The notes under the pieces were generated by a model. That model made no database searches. It saw only the letters and a list, made by a program, of their open reading frames with translations, and was not told the origin of the DNA. This document shows, piece after piece, positions 1 to 6,596 of a DNA stretch of 42,174 nt. This stretch comes from JBIOJB01 sp044450465. GTDB lineage: Bacteria > Chloroflexota > Dormibacteria > Dormibacterales > Dormibacteraceae. Numbering within the stretch: position 1 is the first letter of the stretch; each line of letters starts with the position of its first letter. Location of the stretch: the NCBI GenBank assembly GCA_044450465.1, contig JBIOJB010000010.1, positions 1-42,174 on the forward strand, in the 5' to 3' direction. The translations under genes were made by a program, and so were the position numbers.

Positions 1-3
1 CAT

Positions 4-324
4 ATGGCTGCCCTAGTCGCACCAGATATTGCCGTCGCGGTTGGCTGGACCCGGCGAGGCCTGGACATCGCGGAGTCGTCGGATGACCGAGCCATTTCGA
101 ACTGGAGTGGATCACTCCTCAACAACCTCGGATGCCGCTATTCGGAGGCCGGGGAGCATGAGGCTGCTCTGAAGACCTTCGAGCAAGCGCTCGGGGCAAA
201 GCTGCGGCACCCAGAGTGGCCGGCAAGCATCGAGCACGCCAAGGCGTCGGTGGCAGAGGAGCTCAGAGCCCTGGGCCGCAATGACGAGGCCAGCCGGCTG
301 GAGAGTTTGGGAGCTGACGGCTAG
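4..324 (+). CDS. C-terminal part of a tetratricopeptide-repeat protein (probably 5'-truncated by the window edge)
   Basis: The 106 residues contain one clear TPR unit (SLLNNLGCRYSEAGEHEAAL, followed by a second helix ending in FEQAL) and part of another, then a charged C-terminus. The reading frame is open to the first base of the window, so the ATG at position 4 need not be the true start. TPR units form helical pairs for protein-protein contact, and the partner cannot be told from this fragment. The gene converges on rplA: both stop codons lie in the same CTAG palindrome (321-324). It occupies the place where rplJ-rplL often follows rplA. Confidence 0.6.
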   Translation: MAALVAPDIAVAVGWTRRGLDIAESSDDRAISNWSGSLLNNLGCRYSEAGEHEAALKTFEQALGAKLRHPEWPASIEHAKASVAEELRALGRNDEASRLESLGADG

Positions 325-1052
325 CCGGCGACGTGCAGCTTGGCGGCTTCCTTTACGTCGATGGGGACAGAGGGCCCCTGGGTTGCCGACAGGAAGAAGG
401 TCCGGAGGTACTGGCCCTTCGATGCGGATGGCTTGTTGCGAATCAGGGCGTCGACCAGCGCGGCCAGGTTCTGGTGCAGCTGCTTCTCGTCGAACGACAC
501 CTTGCCGATCGGCGCGTGAATGATCCCGAACTTGTCGGTGCGGAACTCGACCTTGCCGCCCTTCACCTCGCGCACGGCCCGGCCCACGTCGAAGGTGACG
601 GTGCCTGACTTGGTGTTCGGCATGAGACCGCGCGGGCCGAGAATCTTGCCGAGGGAACCCACCTTGGACATGATGTCCGGCGTCGCCACCGCGGCGTCGA
701 AGTCAGTCCAGCCTTCCGAAACCTTCTTGACCAGGTCGTCGCCGCCGACCACGTCGGCGCCGGCCTCCTGGGCCTCACGCGCCTTCTCGGCGGTGGCGAA
801 TACCGCCACCCGAACCTTCTTGCCGGTGCCGTTGGGTAGCACGACCGACCCGCGAACCATCTGTTCGGCGTGCCGAGGGTCGACACCGAGCCTGATGTGC
901 GCCTCGACTGTGGCGTCGAACTTGGAGATCGAGGTCTCGCGAACCATGCGGCAGGCCACTTCGGGCTCGAGCCCGCCGTTGGCGTTCGAGGCAAGAGCCT
1001 CCTCGACCTTCTTGGCCGCCTCAATGTACTTCTTGCCTCTCTTCTTCGGCAT
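321..1052 (-). CDS. rplA: 50S ribosomal protein L1
   Basis: L1 builds the mobile stalk at the ribosomal E site and in many bacteria represses its own operon by binding the mRNA leader. The 243-residue product has the usual family length. It shows the signature block around KILGPRGLMPNTKSGTV, the KGGKVEFRTDKFGIIHAPIGK segment, and the N-terminal KKRGKKY stretch. The ATG overlaps the rplK TAA by one base (TAATG), so the two genes are probably translationally coupled. The gene is the last of the rpmG-secE-nusG-rplK-rplA series. rplJL does not follow; a convergent TPR gene does. Confidence 0.97.
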   Translation of the reverse strand: MPKKRGKKYIEAAKKVEEALASNANGGLEPEVACRMVRETSISKFDATVEAHIRLGVDPRHAEQMVRGSVVLPNGTGKKVRVAVFATAEKAREAQEAGADVVGGDDLVKKVSEGWTDFDAAVATPDIMSKVGSLGKILGPRGLMPNTKSGTVTFDVGRAVREVKGGKVEFRTDKFGIIHAPIGKVSFDEKQLHQNLAALVDALIRNKPSASKGQYLRTFFLSATQGPSVPIDVKEAAKLHVAG

Positions 1053-1480
1053 TACTCCACCACCTCGAGGCCCATCGACCGGGCAGTGCCTTCGACCATC
1101 TTCATGGCCGCCGCCGAGTCATACGCGTTCAGGTCCTTCCGCTTGGTCTCGACGATGCCTCGCAACTGCTGCCTGGTCACGCGCCCGACCTTCTCGCGAT
1201 TGGGCTTGGCCGACCCCTTCTCGATTCCCGCAGCCTTCTTGAGCAGGTTCACGGCGGGCGGCGTCTTGAGAATGAAGGTGAAGCTGCGATCTTCGAAGAT
1301 CGTGATCTCGGCCGGGACGACATCACCGGCCTGCTGCGCGGTGCGCTCGTTGTAGGCCTTGGTGAACTCCATGATGTTGATGCCGTGTGGGCCCAGAGCG
1401 GTGCCGACCGGCGGCGCCGGCGTGGCCTTGCCAGCCTGCAGCTCCAGCTTCAGAATCGCGCGAACCTTCTTCTTGCCCAT
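1052..1480 (-). CDS. rplK: 50S ribosomal protein L11
   Basis: L11 binds 23S rRNA in the GTPase-associated centre and is needed for factor-dependent GTP hydrolysis and the stringent response. The 142-residue length is typical. The N-terminal domain carries the proline-rich PAPPVGTALGPHGINIMEF motif. The C-terminal RNA-binding domain has KVGRVTRQQLRGIVETKRKDLNA. It starts five bases after the nusG stop and ends in a one-base overlap with rplA. The Shine-Dalgarno match is weak, which suggests coupling to nusG. Confidence 0.97.
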   Translation of the reverse strand: MGKKKVRAILKLELQAGKATPAPPVGTALGPHGINIMEFTKAYNERTAQQAGDVVPAEITIFEDRSFTFILKTPPAVNLLKKAAGIEKGSAKPNREKVGRVTRQQLRGIVETKRKDLNAYDSAAAMKMVEGTARSMGLEVVE

Positions 1481-1485
1481 CTGAC

Positions 1486-2043
1486 CTAGTGCACCTTCTC
1501 GACTTGAAGGAGGTCCAGCTCGACGGGCGTTTCACGGCCGAACATGTTGACCAGGACCTTCAGCTTGCCCTTCTCGGCGTTGATCTCGTCCACCTTGCCG
1601 TGGAAGTCCGTGAACGGACCGTCCACCACGCGAACGGACTCGCCCACCTGGAACTCGACGCGAATCTTGGGCGCTTCCTGCTTCATCTGCTTCTGGATCG
1701 CCCGAACCTCTTTTTCCTGAAGAGGGACGGGGCTGTTGGCTGAACCGACGAAGCTCGTCACGCCCGGCGTGTTGCGAACCACGAACCACGACTCGTTCGA
1801 CATCACCATCTTCACCAGGATGTAGCCCGGGAAGATTCGCTTCTGGACGTGACGCCGCTTGCCGTCCTTGATCTCGATCTCGTCTTCCATCGGGACGAGC
1901 ACCTGAAGGATCTTGTCCTGCATGTCCATGGATTCGATCCTCTTCTCGAGGTTCTTCTTGACCTTTTCCTCATGACCCGAGTAGGCGTGGACGACGAACC
2001 ACTGGGGTTCCTGCTCCATGGCCGGGCTCTTCTCGACTGCCAT
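1486..2043 (-). CDS. nusG: Transcription termination/antitermination protein NusG
   Basis: NusG binds RNA polymerase and modulates pausing, Rho termination and transcription-translation coupling. The NGN domain begins at QWFVVHAYSGHEEKVKKNLE and includes FPGYILVKMVMSNESWFVVR. The C-terminal KOW domain is VGESVRVVDGPFTDFHGKV onward. I place the start at the ATG at 2043, which overlaps the secE TGA as TGATG and gives 185 aa. A second ATG at 2019 (177 aa) is also possible. The frame stays open up to 2181, but that extension lies inside secE and looks non-coding. Family and operon position agree. Confidence 0.95.
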   Translation of the reverse strand: MAVEKSPAMEQEPQWFVVHAYSGHEEKVKKNLEKRIESMDMQDKILQVLVPMEDEIEIKDGKRRHVQKRIFPGYILVKMVMSNESWFVVRNTPGVTSFVGSANSPVPLQEKEVRAIQKQMKQEAPKIRVEFQVGESVRVVDGPFTDFHGKVDEINAEKGKLKVLVNMFGRETPVELDLLQVEKVH

Positions 2044-2276
2044 CAGTGCGGCGTGTTGTAAATCGTGTGCTGGCCGATCGCACTCAATAGATAGTCGGCC
2101 CCGCCGATGAACAGTCCGAGCACCGCGACTGTGAACAGGACGACAAGCGTGTAGCGGTACAGCTCCGGTCCGGTCGGCCATACGACCTTGCGGAGCTCGT
2201 CTATGACCTCGCGCAGGAACTGGATAGGACCAACCTCGGTCCTCGGCTCCTCGCGCTTCCGGGCACTTACCGCCAC
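2043..2276 (-). CDS. secE: Preprotein translocase subunit SecE
   Basis: SecE is the small clamp subunit of the SecYEG channel in the inner membrane. The conserved amphipathic motif LREVIDELRKVVWPT is followed by one membrane segment (YTLVVLFTVAVLGLFIGGA). I choose the GTG at 2276 (77 aa) because AAGGAG lies 11 bases upstream and the start falls two bases after the rpmG stop. An in-frame ATG at 2318 would overlap rpmG by 40 bases and is less likely. The stop overlaps the nusG start by one base. Confidence 0.93.
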   Translation of the reverse strand: MAVSARKREEPRTEVGPIQFLREVIDELRKVVWPTGPELYRYTLVVLFTVAVLGLFIGGADYLLSAIGQHTIYNTPH

Positions 2277-2278
2277 TT

Positions 2279-2428
2279 CTACTTGGTCTCCTTGTGGGAG
2301 GTGTGCTTGTGACACCACCTGCAGTACTTGCTCATCTCGAGCCGGTCAGGATCGTTCTTCTTGTTCTTCACTGTCGTGTAGTTGCGGCGCTTGCACACGC
2401 CGCAGGCCAGGGTGATGATGTCTTCCAT
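2279..2428 (-). CDS. rpmG: 50S ribosomal protein L33
   Basis: This short gene encodes 49 residues from an ATG at 2428 to a TAG at 2279. Two CxxC pairs (Cys9/Cys12 and Cys36/Cys39) form the zinc ribbon of the Cys-containing L33 type. The family motif RRNYTTVKNKKNDPDRLEMSKYC lies between them (quoted from positions 15-37 only in outline: RNY, KNK, DRLE, KYC). L33 sits near the ribosomal E site. The order rpmG-secE-nusG-rplK-rplA is classical. A weak AAGAGA lies upstream, and a hairpin with a T-tract lies about 30 bases before the start. Confidence 0.95.
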   Translation of the reverse strand: MEDIITLACGVCKRRNYTTVKNKKNDPDRLEMSKYCRWCHKHTSHKETK

Positions 2429-2450
2429 AGTCGTCTCTTCGGCTGAGGGT

Positions 2451-2479
2451 GGAAAAGAAAAAGCCTAGGCTACCTAGGC
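2451..2479 (-). terminator. Hairpin plus T-tract upstream of rpmG (possible attenuator)
   Basis: A perfect 7-bp inverted repeat (GCCTAGG at 2463-2469, CCTAGGC at 2473-2479, 3-nt loop) is followed on the minus strand by TTTTTCTTTTCC (2462-2451), the layout of an intrinsic terminator. It lies about 30 bases before rpmG. No minus-strand gene lies directly upstream, so it may attenuate the rpmG operon leader. A TTGACA at 2487-2482 (minus) sits just upstream, but no good -10 follows it. Confidence 0.5.
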
Positions 2480-2519
2480 GCTGTCAATAGTAGCAGAGCG
2501 TTCAGAATCAGCTGTTGAG

Positions 2520-3605
2520 ATGCCAACGACCATAGTCGTGCTCCACGGCGATCAGACCGGAGAGGAGCTGCTCGTGCAGGCGCTGCGGCTGCTTGAGCCG
2601 GGCGTCCTCGGGCTGGCCCTGGAGCGGCGTGACTACGACCTGTCCCTCGAGCGGCGTCGCGCCACGCGCAACCAGGCCGTGACGGATGCGGCCGGGGCCC
2701 TCATCGAGTGCGGCTACGGGATTAAAGCGGCCACGATCACCCCGGAAGGGGCCGGCGACGTCGGCAGCCCGAACGCGATCCTGCGCAAGCAGATTGACGG
2801 CAGGGTCATCGTGCGCACGGGCCGCCGGATCCCGGGCATACGGCCGCTCGCCGGGGTCCACGCACCGATCACGGTCGTGCGGATGGCCGTGGACGACGCC
2901 TACGGGGCCAGGGAGTGGCGTGAGGGCCACGGGCTGGACGAGTGGGCTTACCGCACGGAGAAGATCAGCCGGCGGACCTGCCGCATAGTGGCCGACTACG
3001 CGTTCGCCCACGCGCGGAGGATCGAGGCGAAGGTCTTCGGCGGGCCGAAGTTCACGGTCAGCCCGGTCTACGAGGGAATGTTCAAAGAAGAGCTCGACGC
3101 GGCGGCCAAGCGTCACCCCGAGGTGCGCTACGACCCACAGCTCATCGACGCCACCTACGCACTCCTCCTGGCAACCACCGGCGAGGCCCTGGTGATACCC
3201 GCTTTGAATCGCGACGGCGACACCCTATCCGATCTGGTCATGCAGATGTTCGGGACCATCGCGGGTGCCGAATCGACGCTGCTCGCGTTCGACGAGGCGG
3301 GTGCCGTGACCGTGGCAATGACCGAGGCTCCCCACGGAACCGCCCCGGCGCTCGAGGGCAAGAACATCGCCAACCCGACCGCGATGATCCTTGCCGTCGC
3401 CTCACTGCTCGGCTACATGAAAGAGGACGAGGCGCACCGCGCCTCGCGGACGGTCTACGAGGCGACGCTCGAGGCGATCTCCGACGGGGTTCGCACTGCG
3501 GATCTCGGCGGACAGGCTTCGACCACAGACTTCATGGACGAGGTGATCCGGCGGGTTCGCACCAAGATCGACGTGTGGAGCGCCCTCGCTGATATAGAGC
3601 GGTAA
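2520..3605 (+). CDS. Isocitrate/isopropylmalate dehydrogenase family protein (divergent active site)
   Basis: The 361 residues have the beta-decarboxylating dehydrogenase fold. Visible motifs are an N-terminal GDQTGEE in place of GDGIG, GSPNAILRKQID (substrate contact), the VDDAYG segment, ADYAFAHAR, a lysine in FGGPK, LIDATYALL and GDTLSDL metal aspartates, and APHGTAPALEGKNIANPT for cofactor binding. Length and C-terminus match NAD-type isocitrate dehydrogenase. The usual RENTEGEYSG segment is replaced by RMAVDDAYGA, which keeps Arg and Tyr but loses Glu and Asn. The substrate is therefore uncertain: isocitrate, homoisocitrate, 3-isopropylmalate or another 2-hydroxy acid. It is divergent from rpmG. 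Confidence 0.75.
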   Translation: MPTTIVVLHGDQTGEELLVQALRLLEPGVLGLALERRDYDLSLERRRATRNQAVTDAAGALIECGYGIKAATITPEGAGDVGSPNAILRKQIDGRVIVRTGRRIPGIRPLAGVHAPITVVRMAVDDAYGAREWREGHGLDEWAYRTEKISRRTCRIVADYAFAHARRIEAKVFGGPKFTVSPVYEGMFKEELDAAAKRHPEVRYDPQLIDATYALLLATTGEALVIPALNRDGDTLSDLVMQMFGTIAGAESTLLAFDEAGAVTVAMTEAPHGTAPALEGKNIANPTAMILAVASLLGYMKEDEAHRASRTVYEATLEAISDGVRTADLGGQASTTDFMDEVIRRVRTKIDVWSALADIER

Positions 3606-3609
3606 AAAT

Positions 3610-3640
3610 ATGAGAGGGAACCCGGTTGGTTCCCTCTCAT
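3610..3640 (-). terminator. Hairpin with T-tract between convergent genes
   Basis: A perfect 13-bp stem (3610-3622 with 3628-3640, 5-nt loop) is followed on the minus strand by ATTTTTA. It can end minus-strand transcripts coming from the PIG-L gene. It begins five bases after the plus-strand dehydrogenase stop, so its stem may also protect that mRNA's 3' end. It is the hairpin part of repeat copy A. Confidence 0.6.
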
Positions 3641-3681
3641 CGGCCGGTCGCTTCGCGACGGGCCTGCTCTCCTTCCGGTAT
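3613..3681. repeat. Intergenic palindromic repeat, copy A
   Basis: About 68 bp nearly identical to 3784-3853, with two substitutions and one single-base indel. It contains a long stem (GAGGGAACC / GGTTCCCTC) followed by a small stem GTCGC-TTC-GCGAC and a conserved tail ending CTCTCCTTCCGGTAT. A shorter related hairpin occurs at 16291-16317. No coding function is apparent. It looks like a dispersed REP-like or structured RNA element. Confidence 0.7.
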
Positions 3682-3742
3682 CTCGTGGAGTCTGTCTTAG
3701 AGAACGCTCCCCACCGCGCTTGAGAGCACTAAAGACAAAGTC

Positions 3743-3765
3743 GCGGCCGGAGTCAATCCGGCCGC
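3743..3765 (-). terminator. Hairpin between the two repeat copies
   Basis: A perfect 9-bp stem (GCGGCCGGA at 3743-3751, TCCGGCCGC at 3757-3765) has a 5-nt loop. Read on the minus strand it is followed by GACTTTGTCTTTAG, a modest T-rich tail. It may be a weak terminator for the PIG-L gene or part of a larger structured RNA with the flanking repeats. Confidence 0.4.
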
Positions 3766-3783
3766 CCTCGCAGGGGTAGTTAC

Positions 3784-3853
3784 AGAGGGGAACCCGGATG
3801 GTTCCCTCTCATCGGCCGGTCGCTTCGCGACAGGCCTGCTCTCCTTCCGGTAT
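3784..3853. repeat. Intergenic palindromic repeat, copy B
   Basis: Second copy of the ~68-bp element, in the same orientation as copy A and about 100 bases away. The first stem here is GAGGGGAACC / GGTTCCCTC with one extra G, and no T-tract follows on either strand. It lies 38 bases beyond the stop of the PIG-L gene. Confidence 0.7.
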
Positions 3854-3891
3854 GGGTGCGCACTCTAATACGCAGCACCGATCTGCGACCG

Positions 3892-4653
3892 CTAGACGGT
3901 GATCCTCTTGAAGGACTCCGCGTACTTGTATCCCGCCTTCTTGCCGATGTCGGCGTGCCTCTTGCGCATGAACTTCTCGTAGTTCCACTCGCGGCCCGGC
4001 TTGGCGACCTGGCTCTTGTGCTGGCGTAGCGCCTTGAGCTTCCGGTCCAGCGTGTCCGTGATGTCGACCAGGTGGTCGCCCTGCGTCCAGAAGGGAATCC
4101 ACACTTCCTTGACCTCGTGAGGCTCCAGACCTTCTTTGAGCAGGCCCCGGAACGCCCTCGGGTTGCGAGAGTCGGGGTAGACGGCGGCGAGGGTCGCCTC
4201 GCCGACCGCGAGGTGGTCCGGATGCGAGCCGCCCATCGGTACGTCGAGGACCCTACCCGGGATGTGGGTGATCACCAGCTCGGGCTTGTGCTTGCGAATC
4301 ATGCGCACGATGTCGTGCCTCAGCTTCAGGTCGGGCGCCAGATGGCCGTCCTTATGGCCCAGAAACTCGACCGTCTTGACCCCGAGCACCCTGGCGGCCG
4401 CTCGCTGCTCCTTCTCGCGGGTCGCTATCAGCTCCGAGTCCTTCTGCTTGGGGTCCTCTCCCCCCTGCGAACCGTCGGTCACGATGACGTAGGTCACCTC
4501 GGCGCCGTCGTCCGCAAGCTTGGCAATCGAGCCTCCCGCTCCGAATTCGGGATCGTCTGGATGAGCCAGCACGACGAGGACCTTCTTGAACTTCGCCGGC
4601 TTCGGGCGCCGTCGACGGGTGAAACTAGGCGGGGCGACCTTCTTTTTTGCCAC
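3892..4653 (-). CDS. PIG-L family deacetylase
   Basis: The 253-residue protein belongs to the zinc-dependent LmbE/PIG-L de-N-acetylases, which remove acetyl groups from N-acetylglucosamine-type substrates. The metal and catalytic motif AHPDDPEFGAGG is at residues 30-41, and the second motif SHPDH (His143, His147) completes the zinc site. VTDGSQGGEDP is the usual loop after the second strand. No signal peptide is seen, so it is probably cytoplasmic. The N-terminus is basic and the start is GTG. Its natural substrate (mycothiol-like or other glycoconjugate) cannot be told from sequence. Confidence 0.85.
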   Translation of the reverse strand: MAKKKVAPPSFTRRRRPKPAKFKKVLVVLAHPDDPEFGAGGSIAKLADDGAEVTYVIVTDGSQGGEDPKQKDSELIATREKEQRAAARVLGVKTVEFLGHKDGHLAPDLKLRHDIVRMIRKHKPELVITHIPGRVLDVPMGGSHPDHLAVGEATLAAVYPDSRNPRAFRGLLKEGLEPHEVKEVWIPFWTQGDHLVDITDTLDRKLKALRQHKSQVAKPGREWNYEKFMRKRHADIGKKAGYKYAESFKRITV

Positions 4654-4692
4654 GACGAAGAATGTAAGCGGTTGCGGGGCTGGTCTGTTCCG

Positions 4693-6540
4693 CTACTTGC
4701 GCGCTTTGGGCGGCGCGCCGAGCGACGCAAGCGGGATAGCCGGCTGTATCGGCGCCCATAGGACCTCTAGCTGCTGGGGCGTGAGCCGCGCCCGCAAGGC
4801 AATCACCCGACCTCCAAACGCCGCGGTCTTCACCGCCGCCCAGCCGCCGCTGCCGACAAGCCTCATCGGAACGGTGACCACCGCGGCGAGGGCCGCGGCC
4901 TCTTCCGCGTGGCGCGAGCTTCCGTCCGCCATCGCCTTGGACAGCGCGTTGGACACCTCATCCTCGATTTGCCACGGTTGGGAGAGAGCCGCGCACTGAC
5001 TAGGCCCGAGCCGGCTCACGGCGGTCACATAGCGAGTCGCCATCGCCCCCAGGGCTTTGGGGTGGGTCACGGGGATGGCCGACGCAAACGGCGCGTACGA
5101 TGCGGCGAATTTGATCGGCGTCAGCTGATGGCGCCTCACGAGCGCCGACGCCGCGTGCCAGGCGGCGACGATTTCAAGGTCGGACCGGCCGCTGAAGAAT
5201 CCGGTCATCGCGGTTCCGGCGTTGACCAGGGGACCAATCGCCTCCTCATTGGCAGCCGCTGCCTTGACCGCCACCTCCTCCCACTCGCTGTCGCTGAGAG
5301 CTGCCAGCTTCGCGGCAAAGCCTCCGCCGGACGCCTCCTCGATTGGGATCAGGTATGCGAACGAGCCGTACATCTGCCGCAACTGCTCCTTCGTCAGACG
5401 TGCTTCCGACTCCACGGCATAGCTCGCCCGCTCAACGGCCGCGAAGGCACGGCAGCGGGTGCTGAAGTCGAGCTCACGAGTGCCCTCGATGGCGGCCACT
5501 ATCGCCCTCACCACGCTCGCCGGCTCGGAGGTCCCCTCGCGCGTGACGCTGGCGACAAGCTGCCGGCGGTCGAGGACCCTCAACCACTGGATCGGCGACA
5601 GTTGGGCGAGCCCCTTGATGAAGGCGGCGACATCGGCGCTGCCGGGGCCGTAAGGTCCCGCCCGCCGCGCGGACGAGGGTGCGCGTTGCCGGCCCGACGC
5701 GGCGGGCCTGGCAGATGGAAGCTCAACATCGCTTGATCCGAGATCCTTGGCCGGCTCTGCGCCCACTTCCTGCAGCGAGACGAACGGAATGGCCTGCTCG
5801 AGGGGGGCCCACAGCTCCGCCACCTCGGCTTCGGTCAGCTCCGGAAGCGACGCAAGAACGCGGCCACCGTGGACAACCGTGCGGAGCGCCGACCATCCCT
5901 GATCACCGGGAACGTGGCGAGGGACCACTCTCAGCGCCGCGATCGCGGCCGCCTCCTCGCTCTTGGCACGCCGGTTCTTGGCGACCGCCTTGAGCAGGGC
6001 GCGCGAGGCGGAGTCGTCTAACCGCCACCGTCTCGCCAGCAGCTCGCACTGCTCATGAGTCAGGCCCGCTACCGCCGACAGCAACGCCTTGGTCTTGGCG
6101 TCAAGGTCCTCAAAGCCCCAGACCGGGATCAGCTCGGCAAACGGCGCGTAGTGGACGGCGAATTTCAGCGGAGGGAGATGCGAGCGCATGACCAGGCTGG
6201 ACATCGCCTGCCAAGCGGCCACCTGCCTGTCCTCGCTTTTCTTGGCCAGCAGGTCGAAGAGCGCTTCACCGGCGCGCGCCATCGGCTCAGAGATCCGGGT
6301 GTCACTGCCTTTGATCGCGGCTTGAATCGACGTGGCCGATTGGGTCACGTCTTCGGCGCCCTCCTTCGTCACCGAGGCGACGAGGCGCTTGATTTCGAGC
6401 ACCTCCTGCCACTGGGGCCCGGTGAGCCGGGCAGTGGCCGAGATGAACGCGTCCACCTCTGGGGTGTGGTCGCCGAAGCGCTGGGCGGCGTCGGCGTCCG
6501 CCCGCTCGAGGCGGGCAAGGAGGCCGGGAGAGTCGGGCAC
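4693..6540 (-). CDS. 615-aa protein of unknown family built from about five repeated helical modules
   Basis: I do not recognise this family. The protein consists of diverged ~100-residue modules at roughly 28-140, 150-256, 303-402, 405-491 and 499-607. Each begins with a short L-S/T-x-x-Q-W/C helix and ends with a motif of the type L-T-x-x-x-L-x-x-L/Y-W/Y-A-P-x-x-x-A-I-P. Modules 1 and 4 share KFA-x-x-YAPFA-x-x-IPV. Modules 2 and 5 share QC, EEAAA, GW, GGRV and LWAP. A low-complexity Pro/Ser/Arg linker (about 260-300) separates the halves. No signal peptide or membrane segment is seen. The start is GTG at 6540. It is Ala-rich and probably all-helical; the function is unknown. Confidence 0.8.
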   Translation of the reverse strand: MPDSPGLLARLERADADAAQRFGDHTPEVDAFISATARLTGPQWQEVLEIKRLVASVTKEGAEDVTQSATSIQAAIKGSDTRISEPMARAGEALFDLLAKKSEDRQVAAWQAMSSLVMRSHLPPLKFAVHYAPFAELIPVWGFEDLDAKTKALLSAVAGLTHEQCELLARRWRLDDSASRALLKAVAKNRRAKSEEAAAIAALRVVPRHVPGDQGWSALRTVVHGGRVLASLPELTEAEVAELWAPLEQAIPFVSLQEVGAEPAKDLGSSDVELPSARPAASGRQRAPSSARRAGPYGPGSADVAAFIKGLAQLSPIQWLRVLDRRQLVASVTREGTSEPASVVRAIVAAIEGTRELDFSTRCRAFAAVERASYAVESEARLTKEQLRQMYGSFAYLIPIEEASGGGFAAKLAALSDSEWEEVAVKAAAANEEAIGPLVNAGTAMTGFFSGRSDLEIVAAWHAASALVRRHQLTPIKFAASYAPFASAIPVTHPKALGAMATRYVTAVSRLGPSQCAALSQPWQIEDEVSNALSKAMADGSSRHAEEAAALAAVVTVPMRLVGSGGWAAVKTAAFGGRVIALRARLTPQQLEVLWAPIQPAIPLASLGAPPKARK

Positions 6541-6596
6541 AGCCCATTATTCTGGCCGTTTGCCACTCTTTCGTAGCCCGGTCCGAGGCTTCGGGG

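Noticed and set aside
3455..3640. 61-codon minus-strand ORF starting in repeat copy A
   Set aside because: It is antisense to the dehydrogenase and its first codons are the hairpin stem; no homology is seen.
3610..3853. CRISPR array
   Set aside because: Only two repeats ~68 bp long with internal palindromes and a ~100-bp gap, and no cas genes.
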